This document shows positions 16,785 to 26,558 of a stretch of DNA of 38,254 nt, one piece after another. Made by a program: the position numbers and the translations under genes. The stretch is taken from contig SKNY01000037.1 in NCBI GenBank assembly GCA_007123105.1, positions 1 to 38,254 on the forward strand, given 5' to 3'. Numbering within the stretch: position 1 is the stretch's first letter; every line of letters starts with the position of its first letter. The stretch comes from Salinarchaeum sp. (GTDB lineage: Archaea; Halobacteriota; Halobacteria; Halobacteriales; SKNY01). The notes under the pieces were generated by a model. The model did no database searches and was not told the DNA's origin. It saw nothing but the letters and a program-made list of their open reading frames with translations.

Positions 16785-17644
16785 GCGTTCTCGCTGTCGC
16801 TGCGAAGGATTACCGCGATGCCGTCCAATCCAGAGCGCTTTGGGCACTCGTGGTGGCCTTTGTTGGCGTTCTATTGATCACGACATACGCTTATGTCGAA
16901 CTTCCTGAGATGTTCGGGCCAACGGGTGAAGCGACGTTCTCCGGGCTGATCTTCTTCACCACGGGAATTACTGGACTGTTTATTCCGCTCGCGGCGATCA
17001 TCGTCTGTTTCAAGGCACTCGCCGGGGAGCGGGAGCTCGGCAGTATCAAGATCTTACTGTCGTTGCCCGTCACGCGCTCAAACATCTTGTTTGGCAAAGT
17101 GCTTGGTCGAGCTGCCGTGTTAGCGACTGGGGTCGCCGTGGGGTTAGTGATTGGACTCGGGTTCGGGGCGATCCTTTTGGGATCGGTCGCTATCCCGACA
17201 CTCATCTTGTTTGTCGTTTTGTCACTCCTGTTCGCTGGGATATATGCAACAATCATGGTGGGGCTCTCAGCAACGACGGGCTCGACTACCCGCGCAACCA
17301 CGTTGGCAGTCGGGTTCTTCGTGGTCTTTGAACTGATCTGGGATATGGTCCCGCTGGGCGTCGTGTATGTGCTAAACGGGTTTTCGATGCCCTCATCGTT
17401 CCCGGACTGGGTATTCCTCGTGACCCAATTATCGCCCGCCACTGCTTACTTCACCTCAGTGGTGGCGTTGCTCCCTGAGGCTGCGGTGGATGCAGGGGTA
17501 GCCGTCGGTGGTGGGATAGAAGTTGACCCAGTTGAGGCTGAACCGTTCTATGTGACTCCGGAAGCTGGCTTTTTCTTCCTCGCACTTTGGTTCGTCGTCC
17601 CGCTTGCACTCGGATATTATCAGTTCACACGGTCGGATGTCTGA
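16781..17644 (+). CDS. ABC-2 type permease subunit
   Basis: This 287-residue protein has about six hydrophobic segments. The first is near residues 20-42 (ALWALVVAFVGVLLITTYAY) and the last is at the C-terminus (FFFLALWFVVPLALGYYQF). The cytoplasmic loop after helix two carries the coupling motif GERELGSIKILLSLPVTRS, typical of NosY/ABC-2 permeases. It is translationally coupled to the ATPase by a four-base overlap. A homodimer with two ATPases is the expected assembly. I cannot assign a substrate from sequence. Confidence 0.9.
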   Translation: MSVLAVAAKDYRDAVQSRALWALVVAFVGVLLITTYAYVELPEMFGPTGEATFSGLIFFTTGITGLFIPLAAIIVCFKALAGERELGSIKILLSLPVTRSNILFGKVLGRAAVLATGVAVGLVIGLGFGAILLGSVAIPTLILFVVLSLLFAGIYATIMVGLSATTGSTTRATTLAVGFFVVFELIWDMVPLGVVYVLNGFSMPSSFPDWVFLVTQLSPATAYFTSVVALLPEAAVDAGVAVGGGIEVDPVEAEPFYVTPEAGFFFLALWFVVPLALGYYQFTRSDV

Positions 17645-17813
17645 GGCGACGCCAGCATTTTACGGAAGGTAATTCAGCGGTTGTACACGCCAATAGGTCT
17701 TGGGCTGGGTCGTCGAATACCTGATTAATGTATTGCGTGACGCGAGGCCCGGTGATGTGAACTAATCAAATGTGTCCTCGTTTCAGCGCTGGTGTGGTAC
17801 GACTCTACTCTGC

Positions 17814-18239
17814 TCAAGCCGAAACAGACTCGGTATCCTCGTCGAGATCGGCCGAGATGTTCTTACCTGATTTAGATTGCATCTTCGAGCTGAGGTAGGC
17901 ACCGAGATAGCCACCCACTGCGCTCAGGCCAATCACCCAAAGGAACATAATTGGGAGCATCATGCCGAAGATGATCAGCAGTTCGAGGCCTCCAGGCATC
18001 ATAGCGTTCGGTGTGGCGTACGCCATGAACGCTGTGGCGATGAACCCCATGAGGAGGAACGCCGGGATCATCGCTAATGCTCCGGAAATCGCGCCAACCT
18101 TGGCTCCACGTTTCCGCGAACCCCCGTGGAGGTAACCAGCAACACCACCACCCAGCAGCGGGGAGAAGCCGGTGAACGAGAACACAATCGTGATCACCGC
18201 ACCAATCGCCGCGTTTAGCCAACCATCCTGTTCTGCCAT
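17814..18239 (-). CDS. DUF5518-type membrane protein
   Basis: This 141-residue protein has a glycine-rich first half (GFSPLLGGGVAGYLHGG, then AKVGAISGALAMIPAFL) and about four hydrophobic segments, followed by a hydrophilic acidic tail (LDEDTESVSA). This is the form of haloarchaeal DUF5518 proteins, whose function is unknown. A TATAAA box 25-30 bases before the ATG supports this start and a leaderless message. The gene stands alone, convergent with the ABC operon. Confidence 0.82.
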   Translation of the reverse strand: MAEQDGWLNAAIGAVITIVFSFTGFSPLLGGGVAGYLHGGSRKRGAKVGAISGALAMIPAFLLMGFIATAFMAYATPNAMMPGGLELLIIFGMMLPIMFLWVIGLSAVGGYLGAYLSSKMQSKSGKNISADLDEDTESVSA

Positions 18240-18263
18240 GCAATATGGTTAACTTCCTATCGG

Positions 18264-18269
18264 TTTATA
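18264..18269 (-). promoter_or_regulatory. TATA box of the DUF5518 gene
   Basis: TATAAA on the minus strand, 25-30 bases before the ATG at 18239, in the context GGTATAAACC. Confidence 0.6.
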
Positions 18270-18679
18270 CCAGTAGCTCATTCTTCAAGAAGGAGAATCA
18301 CGAAATGCGAGACGCACGGCTGACTCCCTCAAGAGACAAAATTCGCTTCAATATCGATTTTCTGAACAAACACTCCAACATCTCCGATGTGCTTTTCATG
18401 ACCGCGAAAAGGAATCTCGGATACTCTTTACACGCGCTGCTTATCCTGTTCACGAACAATCATTCAATGCAAAAACATGAGGAGTTGTAACTTCTATGCA
18501 CGTGATTCTTGGTTTCGAGAAGGTACGTCCGGTATAAGCGGTTTCCACTCCGTTACTTAGTATGGCTACAATCACCGTTGTACGCACGTGGTTTGGGGAT
18601 GATGCCGATACAACGTTACGAGGATCTATATCGCAGAGCTGGATACGTATCGGAACGCGAGTGAGGAGTGCCCTCGTGG
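18270..18679. other. No supported gene
   Basis: AT-rich compared with its neighbours. An 81-codon frame (18245-18490) lacks any recognisable feature and would overlap the DUF5518 promoter on the other strand. Nothing else is seen. Confidence 0.45.
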
Positions 18680-19504
18680 CTAGCTCGCAGTATCGCGGCT
18701 TCCGATGGCCAGTAGATACCGTATCGCCAGCGCCGCAGCGATAACGACCGGGAGCAGTGTGAATACGATTGCCGTCAGTGGAACGGTGATATCTCCTGCA
18801 AGCACGAGCACGACAGTCATCGCCGTAATAGTCGGGGCGAGAAGCGCGCCAAGCAGAAGCACGATGCCAGCGAATACGTATCCCCAGGGCCGCTTCTGCC
18901 AGAGCCAGTAGCCTGCTATCGTCAGCGCGGGAACCACAACGGCGAGATCAATGGCGTGACTGACCGTCGCCTGTTCGCCGAGTTCCTCAACGATTGTTGG
19001 CGGCGTCTCTTCGAACATCGGTGGCACCAGATCGATCAGCCATAACATCGCGAGGCCAAGCGCGATCACCCAGAGGAAGACGCCGTAGACGACCGGTGAG
19101 ATACGACCGTGGAGCTCGCGGTAAATCTGCTCTTCGTCAATCCAGGCAAGCCCGGCGACGAGGGTAAACAGCGAGAGGCCGAATAAGACCACATACCCGA
19201 GGAAAAACACGTTCCAGGCGACCGCAAACGCGAATGTTGCCCACATATACGTCATGTACGAGAGCGCTCCGATCCAGAGGAAATACCCCCGGAGAGAGCC
19301 CTGCCCAGCGTACCATAATCCAATAGCCAACACAGGAACACCGATCAGAAGGATGGTCAGGTCTTGTGCGTACAACGCTGTGAGGAACCCGTCCGGATCC
19401 CTGTAGTGGCCAGGACGGAAGATACCGAGCAGACTCGACACCGTTGAAAGGAGAACGATTGCGATTGAGCTCCAGATCTGCCAGGGTTTGGGGGCATCTG
19501 GCAT
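18680..19504 (-). CDS. Polytopic membrane protein of unknown function
   Basis: This 274-residue protein has about eight hydrophobic helices. It begins MPDAPKPWQIWSSIAIVLLS and ends near AIRYLLAIGSRDTAS. Between helices one and two is a short conserved-looking loop (FRPGHYRDPDGFLTALYAQD), and a second soluble stretch (WIDEEQIYRELHGRISP) lies mid-protein. No transport, enzyme or redox motif is visible. It is followed downstream only by a gene-poor stretch and preceded by a CPBP protease on the same strand with a 145-base gap, so the two may or may not share a transcript. Confidence 0.75.
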   Translation of the reverse strand: MPDAPKPWQIWSSIAIVLLSTVSSLLGIFRPGHYRDPDGFLTALYAQDLTILLIGVPVLAIGLWYAGQGSLRGYFLWIGALSYMTYMWATFAFAVAWNVFFLGYVVLFGLSLFTLVAGLAWIDEEQIYRELHGRISPVVYGVFLWVIALGLAMLWLIDLVPPMFEETPPTIVEELGEQATVSHAIDLAVVVPALTIAGYWLWQKRPWGYVFAGIVLLLGALLAPTITAMTVVLVLAGDITVPLTAIVFTLLPVVIAAALAIRYLLAIGSRDTAS

Positions 19505-19649
19505 ATGTGCCGTTTAGTGAGTCCACACAACTAAGGTATGTGCTCTATCCAGAATCGGAGTCGCTCGTCACGGCCAGGGTAGGAACACAACATGAAGTCC
19601 GGAAGGCGGTACGGGGTATTCATTCGGGATCATACGCTCGTGGACGACT

Positions 19650-20453
19650 CTATGCCACCTGCCGGTCCATCCGTGACAGATGCTCGGTGCCGTAGACAAC
19701 CACCACACCGATTGCCACCAAGCATACGAGGACTGCCATCACCCAGATAGTTATTGGATCCATGTCCTCGCGGAGAAGCCACACGGTCGATAACCACGCA
19801 TTGAAGGCACCGTGGAGGACGACTACGAGTAATACACTCCCGCGAGTGCTGTTGTATACCCACGTGAATACGACGGCGAGAGCGATTCCTTGCATGACGA
19901 ACGGGAGCACCGGAAAATCCGTTTGGACCGCCCCAGGTACGACGAAAAGCGGCGCGTGCCAGAGCATCCAAATCACGCCAACAACGATACTCGCTGTCAG
20001 TGCACCGAAGGACGCCTGCACGCGTGGTAGCATGAAGCCACGCCAGCCGATCTCCTCTAGTCCTCCGCCGATGATCGAACTCGCAATGAGTAATCCGATG
20101 AACACCAGGACGAATTCCGGATCAGGAATCGGCGTGGTCAACCCCCGAACCTGCGAGTCGAGGAAGAGCGTCATACTGACGACCGCACCGGGAAACAATA
20201 GCGCGACCGCGTACCATCGCCAGCCGACTCGCCATTGCAGGAGGCGAGCAAACAACTCCCGAAGTAATGGACCATCTTCGCGTTGCACCAATACGACCGC
20301 GGCGATTGGTGGTCCCAACCCGCCCAAAAGCCACAGCACTCCACCAAGGTTGATCCCAGGTTCGGTACCAAGGATAGCGAGCATTCCCCACGCAATCCAC
20401 GAGATCAAAAAGGTAAGCACGACAAACGTCAGAAGGGATCGACGATGAGTCAT
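19650..20453 (-). CDS. CPBP family intramembrane glutamic endopeptidase
   Basis: This 267-residue membrane protein carries the CPBP (CAAX/Rce1-like) active-site motifs: EEIGWRGFMLPRV (EExxxR) near residue 135, the second motif with its His (MLWHAPLF) near residue 171, and the third motif HGAFNAW near residue 220. About seven or eight helices surround them. Members cleave membrane-bound substrates or process bacteriocin-like peptides and prenylated proteins. The substrate here is unknown. The gene is intact, unlike the related remnant near 12.4-12.9 kb. Confidence 0.9.
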   Translation of the reverse strand: MTHRRSLLTFVVLTFLISWIAWGMLAILGTEPGINLGGVLWLLGGLGPPIAAVVLVQREDGPLLRELFARLLQWRVGWRWYAVALLFPGAVVSMTLFLDSQVRGLTTPIPDPEFVLVFIGLLIASSIIGGGLEEIGWRGFMLPRVQASFGALTASIVVGVIWMLWHAPLFVVPGAVQTDFPVLPFVMQGIALAVVFTWVYNSTRGSVLLVVVLHGAFNAWLSTVWLLREDMDPITIWVMAVLVCLVAIGVVVVYGTEHLSRMDRQVA

Positions 20454-20644
20454 CCTCGGGCCTCCCTGCGGACGGCACCTACTCCCTCGAAAGGACGCTC
20501 GCTCAGATGTCTCCCGTTGCGAACATCGGTTTTCTGAACCTGAAATAAACGTTTCAACATCGGAACTATCTTCAATTCATTAACAGAATGCAGGACATCA
20601 TCTGATGTTCGGTCATTAGATCGTTGCGCCGTTTGCTCCCGTGA

Positions 20645-21442
20645 TCATGATGGAGCCGGTGGGAATGTCGGATAGTTCCCACCACCTTCCGTGTGCCGTC
20701 CATGCAACTCGATCCACACGCCAGTGGGATCGTGCGCATCCCAACCGCCGACAACTGCCGTCTCGTAATAGTTCCCGTTCCAACCACCTGTCCACCAGTC
20801 ATTCCCTCCTCGATACCATACGCTTACACCGATTTCGACGTCTTGGTCTCCGCCATGCCCGATATACGCTGTACTGCTGGCATCGAAGTCACGACGGTCC
20901 GGCCAGCGGTCATGGATGGTCTCGTCAAGATCACGCTCAACGAGGTCCATCGGTGATAGAACCGGTTCGTACCCTTGGGGATGTCGGGTGTCGATGGTTT
21001 CATCGACTTCAACCCGAGCCGAGAACCACAAGCTATGCCAGTGCGGTCCGTCACGGATCTCATCTACCTCAATCCGCAACATCGGTCCATGTTCTGTGTC
21101 GACGACGGCGTAATCGATGCCGACGAAGCGCTCACTGTCCGTGAAGTGAACCTCGCCGAGGTGGGGCTCCCCGTCGTGGACTGGGAGGGGAACGAGAAAT
21201 TCCGCATCTTCAGTCTCGCCGTCAACATCGATACTCACGTCGTACTCGTATGATGACGAGTACGAGTCGTAGAAAAAGAACGTTCCAACCACAAACATCC
21301 CACCGAGCAGTAATAATCCGATCAGGAGCAATACGGCGAGAGTTAGGGCAGCTTTACCCGCAAGCCCCATCCCTTTAAATCGTTCTGTGGCTGGGACAAG
21401 GTCGGCAAATCCGCCAGCGAAATCATTGATACGACTGTTCAT
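20645..21442 (-). CDS. Membrane-anchored extracytoplasmic protein of unknown function
   Basis: From the ATG at 21442 the protein has 265 residues. A soluble N-terminal stretch of about 30 residues precedes a single strong transmembrane helix (AALTLAVLLLIGLLLLGGMF, about residues 30-55). A beta-rich, acidic domain follows that ends in a Trp/Gly-rich region (GGNDWWTGGWNGNYY). The C-terminal domain is likely outside the membrane. An in-frame start six codons upstream is possible. I recognise no family. It is divergent from the membrane protein gene at 21541. Confidence 0.7.
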   Translation of the reverse strand: MNSRINDFAGGFADLVPATERFKGMGLAGKAALTLAVLLLIGLLLLGGMFVVGTFFFYDSYSSSYEYDVSIDVDGETEDAEFLVPLPVHDGEPHLGEVHFTDSERFVGIDYAVVDTEHGPMLRIEVDEIRDGPHWHSLWFSARVEVDETIDTRHPQGYEPVLSPMDLVERDLDETIHDRWPDRRDFDASSTAYIGHGGDQDVEIGVSVWYRGGNDWWTGGWNGNYYETAVVGGWDAHDPTGVWIELHGRHTEGGGNYPTFPPAPS

Positions 21443-21540
21443 ACAAGGAGAACGTTTCACAATTACATGAAGCAGTTTGTCCGTTCTCGTTTAAGAAGAA
21501 TGTCAGGTGCCGTTAACATAACAACGGTCGAATGTATTGC

Positions 21541-22137
21541 ATGAGCCGAGTATCAACAGTTATCCGGGGAGCCGTGGCCGGTGCAGCCGCGTTCATTCTT
21601 GGGCTTCTGGTAACGTTCATCACCGCCGGTGTCGCTGCCACTCGGCTCGCAGGAGAAGGTCCCTTCGGGGAAACGATCCCGGAATGGAAAGCTACCATAT
21701 GGGTGTTTTATGACGCTCATTTTGTCGGGACCCGGACCGCTGAGCTGTTTGGCCCAGACGGCAGTCTCTGGAGCGGTGGTGAATTGGTCCTCACTGTAAA
21801 TCTCCTCGAAATCGAATTTCTGTTCCTCGTGCCAGTCGTTGTTCTCGTGCTTGTCAGTGCACGTCTGGCGTCCCTGATGGAGTGTTCCGATGCGCGTCAC
21901 GGGATGTCGATTGGGATGACCCTTGTTCTCGGGTATTTACCGTTGGTTCTGTTCGGCCTCCTCGCCTCTATGCATTTCGGCACCGGGCCGAGCCCGCTGC
22001 GAGCACTCGTGATCGCGGGGATCATCTACCCAGTGTTTTTCGGGGCAGTCGGCGGGTTCCTCGCCGGTCAGTTCGGAAGGGCGAGCCAAAGTAAGAACTC
22101 GAGTTCCAACGGCGATCATGAACCGGTGATTCGATGA
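21541..22137 (+). CDS. Four-helix membrane protein (haloarchaeal, unknown function)
   Basis: This 198-residue protein starts MSRVSTVIRGAVAGAAAF. It has helices at about residues 12-35, about 90-110 (EFLFLVPVVVLVLVSARL), about 125-145 and about 155-180 (ALVIAGIIYPVFFGAVGGFL). The loop between helices one and two holds a hydrophilic segment (FYDAHFVGTRTAELFGPDG). This resembles a group of uncharacterised haloarchaeal membrane proteins. Its stop overlaps the ATG of the following serine-hydrolase pseudogene (ATGA at 22134), so the two once formed a translationally coupled pair. Confidence 0.78.
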   Translation: MSRVSTVIRGAVAGAAAFILGLLVTFITAGVAATRLAGEGPFGETIPEWKATIWVFYDAHFVGTRTAELFGPDGSLWSGGELVLTVNLLEIEFLFLVPVVVLVLVSARLASLMECSDARHGMSIGMTLVLGYLPLVLFGLLASMHFGTGPSPLRALVIAGIIYPVFFGAVGGFLAGQFGRASQSKNSSSNGDHEPVIR

Positions 22138-23245
22138 ACCCAGACGCCGCCATAGAACGTCCTGAACGTCGCCTCAATGAGACAGTTGCGGACATTGCGA
22201 TGCTACAATCGGCGATTCTCCAGGTGTATCCGGACGAGCACGCCCTCACTGGCGTTAGCAAGTGGCGAGATCGACGGTGCACCAGCACAACCCTCCCATC
22301 CCTATCATGCTGTACGTGGCGGCAAGACGTTTACCGCAACCACTGTCGCCATGCTCGCCGAGGAGAGCGAGTTGGTATTCGGTGAGCCAATCCGGCGCCA
22401 CCTTGATGAGGAGGTACTCGGCGGGTTGCACGTCGACAAGGGACAGGAGAATACAGACGAGATCACGGTTCGCTACCTGTTAAATCACACATCGGGGGCT
22501 CCCGTATTTCCATCCGGAAGATCGAGCTATGTTCAATCGAAAACCCGAGGAATCCCTGAGGGACAAACGTTCTTCGACGTGATATTGTCAGATCTGGACC
22601 GCGTTTGGGAACCGAGGGAAACGACGGAATGGGCAAAGGAAAACGTGTAACCACATTTCCCACCCGGTGGTGATCCTAGGACTCGGAAGTCGGATACAAT
22701 CATTTAGGAATGATTATCGAGCGGGTCACCGGAAGGTCCTCCGAGTACGCGCGATCCGACAACCGATTCGATCCGTTAGGGATGGAACACTCGTATCTTC
22801 CACCATTTTCCGCCCATCATTCAAACCGGCGTTGCCCGTGGCCGATTTCAATAGTGATAAAGAAACATATGAGATTCACCACTATCGCAGTTATAGCGCG
22901 TGGTGGGCGGACGGACAGACCGTCTATACGGCCGACGATCTGCTTCGATTTCATCGCGGTTTAGCCGAGAACGGACTGGTCACTGCGAACACGCTTGATG
23001 CAACGCGCCAGTAGAACTGATTAACGATGGGCATCGATGATGGCTATGGCCTGCTTCGGTTACGGCCCCTGCCGTTTCTCTCGACGTACTATTCCTGGGG
23101 TGGCCTCGGAGCGACGAGTTCATTCATGTTCTATCCGCCTCGAGTGGACACGTCCCTCGTTGGAACTCTCAACCAATGGTCGTTCATGGGACCAGGGATG
23201 CGATTTCTGTTCCGGACCCTTCGGACGGTTGATAAAACATCATAA
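22134..23245 (+). pseudogene. Decayed serine beta-lactamase-like (class C/DD-peptidase family) gene
   Basis: Fragments in at least three frames reconstruct a serine hydrolase: MNPDAAIERPERRLNETVAD, then GKTFTATTVAMLAEESELV with EVLGGLHVDKGQENTDEITV and RYLLNHTSGAPVF. Later come IERVTGRSSEYA, DPLGMEHSYLPP, YSAWWADGQTVYTADDLLRF and finally YYSWGGLGATSSFMFYP near the end. The Ser of the expected SxSK nucleophile motif is replaced (RGGK), and frameshifts and an internal stop at 22648-22650 break the frame. The YxN and HxG regions cannot be read as intact. The gene was coupled to the membrane protein upstream. It cannot make an active enzyme. Confidence 0.75.
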
Positions 23246-23781
23246 TCCAAAGGTACAGCGTTCGATCACCGATCACTTCCCGTTGTTGCCCCACGACCGT
23301 GTGGGAGTGCGGAGTTTGAACCAGCAAGGGTAGGTCGGGTACTCTGGATGAACGATTCAATAACGCCCCACCTGGTATCGGGTCGATTTTAGTCAAGAGG
23401 ATTCCAAATGGGTCGAGAACCGCCCGAAGGGAGCCGTGTGTCCTCAGGACTCAACCAATTATAGGTCCTCACCGCGTAATTCGGCGTATGCGTCGACTGT
23501 CGAGTACCCTACTCACGCTTGCGCTCACTGGATGGGCAGCCGCCGGGATCGCCCACGTTCGTGTGCTTCGAGCGGGTGATCAAGAAGTGAGATCAGCATG
23601 GACGGTGAGGCGGAACCAATGCCTTCTCCTGTCGAGTGTCTCCATGAACTCACTGGTACTGATCACCCTGTATCGGTATGCCAAGAAATTCGCGTCACGA
23701 TGGGGTTGACGCTCAATGGAGGGATCATGGATTATTCAGTACTCTGATTGTTCCCGTCGAGAAAGTGCTCGGCCTTCAGTC
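23246..23781. other. Mostly non-coding; one weak reading frame
   Basis: A 73-codon frame at 23488-23709 on the plus strand begins MRRLSSTLLTLALTGWAAAG, which looks like a signal or first membrane helix. The rest has no protein-like pattern, so it is probably the start of a decayed gene. Nothing else is seen. Confidence 0.4.
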
Positions 23782-24645
23782 TCACCCTGGAAGTGTTACC
23801 GGCTCGAATTCTTGTAGTCCGAAGTACGTCAGTACCACGGCTCCGAGGCCAATCAATAGAAGCCCGCCCGCGATCAGATCGCCGAGGATCGGAACTACTC
23901 CGATTACCTGCAAGAAGGCCATGACCGCGACGATTCCCAGTGCAGTCGCCAGTCCGACCCGTTCTGTCTCCCATTGCTGTCCAACGAGGTATCCAACCGC
24001 GATGATTCCATAGAAGATCGTCACCATTCCAACCAGCAGTCCAAGAATGCTTACCGGGAGCAACACGAGCGTGAACGCCATGAACACGAATACCGCCAAG
24101 AACGTGACGGCGAGGAGCGCGCCGACAGTGAGGCTGATGACGGGGTGGTCGCGTGCTGCCGACCCGACGGTATCAAGGAGTGTACGACGAGTTCGGGCAA
24201 ACCATGCTCCTACAAGTGCCAACATAAGCGTCGTCAGGATCACCGGCGTGTACGCGGCAATCGGATCAGGTTCGGCAGGGGCGAATTCGACGCTTGATCG
24301 TTCTGAGACGATTGCTCCGTCAGCGAATTCCTCGCTACCGCCAAAATGCTGGAGCTCGCCTCCTATCGATCCACCGTCTTCAATAAGCAGTGAGCCCGAC
24401 AACTGCGTGACATCGCCTTCGACAGCGCCCTCAATGTGGAACTCGCCTCCGATGACGTAGACTGGCCCCGTTATGGTTTCGTCACCCGGGATGATGACGG
24501 TCGCGTCGCCCACGATCAACGCACCGCGATGCTCAGTGATCTCGTGGTCGCCCTCGATGACGAACTCTGTGGTTTCGACGTCAACCCCGCCCGCCGAGAT
24601 CATGAGCAACACGACGATCAACAGTGGGATGAGTTCCAGGTTCAC
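23782..24645 (-). CDS. Bactofilin-like polymer-forming domain with membrane helices
   Basis: The 287-residue protein starts at a GTG overlapping the MFS stop (GTGA). A short N-terminal hydrophobic segment is followed by a right-handed beta-type repeat (EGDHEITEHRGALIVGDATV, then GPVYVIGGEFHIEGAVEGDV). This resembles the polymer-forming bactofilin domain. Then come four or five transmembrane helices in the second half (TPVILTTLMLALVGAWF onwards), including GAVVLTYFGLQEF near the end. Such fusions are common in haloarchaea, may anchor a scaffold at the membrane, and have no proven role. The overlap with the MFS gene implies joint expression. Confidence 0.75.
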   Translation of the reverse strand: MNLELIPLLIVVLLMISAGGVDVETTEFVIEGDHEITEHRGALIVGDATVIIPGDETITGPVYVIGGEFHIEGAVEGDVTQLSGSLLIEDGGSIGGELQHFGGSEEFADGAIVSERSSVEFAPAEPDPIAAYTPVILTTLMLALVGAWFARTRRTLLDTVGSAARDHPVISLTVGALLAVTFLAVFVFMAFTLVLLPVSILGLLVGMVTIFYGIIAVGYLVGQQWETERVGLATALGIVAVMAFLQVIGVVPILGDLIAGGLLLIGLGAVVLTYFGLQEFEPVTLPG

Positions 24646-25919
24646 GAAGCCGTTCCCCCTCGTGCTAACACGACCATTCGATGACCATATAACAGGACGG
24701 GTAACCCAACGATGAACAGCAGCGAGAGCGCGTTCACGTACGTCAAGTGAGTGCCGAACGGGAGCCCGATTCCTTCAGAGTATAATGCCAGTGACGTGCT
24801 CAGGAATGTCGCCAGCCAGCCGGCGATGCCGACGCCGAGTGCCGTATGTGTCCCAATCGTTTCCGTCGTCGAGAGGTCTGGCCAGAGTGCGAAATTGAGC
24901 GTCGTATAGAAGCTCACCGCGAGCACGTAGAACATCGGGAGGATGAGTGCTGGCGTGTCACCGACGCCAAACCGGATGTCAAAGACATACAGCAGATGCG
25001 TGAAGGCGAACAGACCGAAGACCCAAAAGAAGACCCAGTTTCTGTTGAAGTTCGTATACAGCACGCCAGCGGCGAGTGCACCGACGACGTGCAAGACCGC
25101 GATGAAGAGGCGGACACCCATATCGGGGGATTGCCAAGAGGTGTAGATGTAGAGTGGCTCCTCGATGATCCGGAGGAATCCAAGGCTATCAATGAAGAAG
25201 ACGCCGAACATCAGGACGACCGGACCGATAAACGCCAGGCTGAGCGTCCGGACTGGCGTTGGACGACAAAACCGCCCGATGCCGAACGTGTCGCGTTCGT
25301 GCTGGCCGGCGAGGGCGTCGATAACCGCGAAACGCTTGACCGAAATCACGCCGAGAATCAGCACTGCCGGGACCATCAAGACGCTCATAACGAGGCTAAA
25401 CTCGTCGATGCGCCACTCGACTGGATACAACGCCGCGGCGAAAAACGAAAGCCCCGCCACCGTAGCGGCGACATAGCCTCGATCTCTGATGGGAATAAAA
25501 TCGAGCATGAAGCTGAACGTAACCGGAATACCAAGCCCAAGCGCCATCGAACAGACGACCACCCAGCCCACAAACGCTTCAACTGAGCTCACAAACGGAG
25601 CAGCAACCGTGAGGATGAGCTGGACGAGAATGATGAAAAAGAGCAGGCGAAACTTGACGTAAAGATCGGTACTCCAGCCCTTTTTGTCCATGGTGATCCC
25701 GCTCACCACGGCGACAACGAGCGTCAAAAACGCGAGCACAGCCATCACGACCGAGACGTCCTCGGCCGGCAAACCGATCTCGCGGGTGCCGAGATCCGTC
25801 AACCCCAACTGAACGAAGGTGAGATTGTAATAGTACCCGGCCGTGAGCGCCGCCACGTAGAACAGGTACCCAGTCAACGGAATCCATTGGCCCTCACGAA
25901 CGTATTCGACAAGCTTCAT
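24642..25919 (-). CDS. MFS-type transporter
   Basis: The ATG at 25919 gives 425 residues with about 12 hydrophobic helices. The loop after helix two has a reduced MFS motif A (SGITMDKKGWSTDLYVKFR), and a central cytoplasmic loop (DALAGQHERDTFGIGRF) separates two six-helix halves. The substrate is unknown. An alternative start seven codons upstream adds nothing recognisable. The stop codon overlaps the GTG start of the bactofilin-like gene, so the pair is probably translated together. Confidence 0.8.
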   Translation of the reverse strand: MKLVEYVREGQWIPLTGYLFYVAALTAGYYYNLTFVQLGLTDLGTREIGLPAEDVSVVMAVLAFLTLVVAVVSGITMDKKGWSTDLYVKFRLLFFIILVQLILTVAAPFVSSVEAFVGWVVVCSMALGLGIPVTFSFMLDFIPIRDRGYVAATVAGLSFFAAALYPVEWRIDEFSLVMSVLMVPAVLILGVISVKRFAVIDALAGQHERDTFGIGRFCRPTPVRTLSLAFIGPVVLMFGVFFIDSLGFLRIIEEPLYIYTSWQSPDMGVRLFIAVLHVVGALAAGVLYTNFNRNWVFFWVFGLFAFTHLLYVFDIRFGVGDTPALILPMFYVLAVSFYTTLNFALWPDLSTTETIGTHTALGVGIAGWLATFLSTSLALYSEGIGLPFGTHLTYVNALSLLFIVGLPVLLYGHRMVVLARGGTAS

Positions 25920-26096
25920 TGTCGTACCGACATTCCACAACGACGGTCCAGGAGTGCTCCCATGGATGCGTGTTCAATTTCCGCTTTCAACAAACTACTG
26001 TTAGAAATCACAACTGGTCGTCATTCCAGCAGGCTGGTCGATTGTACCCGTCCCGGCCCAGCTCCACCGACGAGAAGGCTTGGTTTTGTAGCACTA

Positions 26097-26357
26097 TTAT
26101 AAATGGAACGCTTGGAATGGACCAGGGTGGAGACTGAACAGACTCACATTGCGAACCATTCGGTTCTCCGGTTCGGAAAGGGGGATCGGGTACTGGTTAT
26201 CGTAGGCGGTCGTCACTGCTAATCGCTCACCTACCGTTGCTTCTCCATCTACCTCCAGCACGGGATTCCATGTAGCAAACGACTCAAAGTCGGTCAAGAT
26301 GGATCAGACGGCGTCGGGGGATGCATTGATTTCGATCTCCGTTACGATTTTATCCAT
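26097..26357 (-). pseudogene. SRPBCC (polyketide cyclase/START-like) gene with nonsense mutation and truncation
   Basis: From the ATG at 26357 the frame reads MDKIVTEIEINASPDAV, stop, SILTDFESFATWNPVLEV, then DGEATVGERLAVT. This is the N-terminus of the SRPBCC superfamily, where a Trp normally follows DAV, so TGA at 26304-26306 is a TGG-to-TGA change at codon 18. The frame ends after 86 codons against about 140-150 in the family, and the last 40 residues no longer fit. The single-domain ligand-binding protein is therefore lost. Confidence 0.72.
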
Positions 26358-26558
26358 TGACTCTCCTTTCATGGATTCTCAGACAAATATACGTATCAAC
26401 TGAATCATTCTCTGCAAGATACTGGCTTTCGATTCTGCATGCCACAAAAGATCTATTCATTGTCTATCAGAAATGGACTGCTGACCGTAGGCGTTCTACA
26501 TATCAAAGGGGAGAGAGCAGAAGACTATTAGGTATCTCGGTCGTCAAAGGCGAAGACG

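Noticed and set aside
24846-25586. Plus-strand 246-codon acidic frame
   Set aside because: Antisense to the MFS transporter, whose helices are clear.
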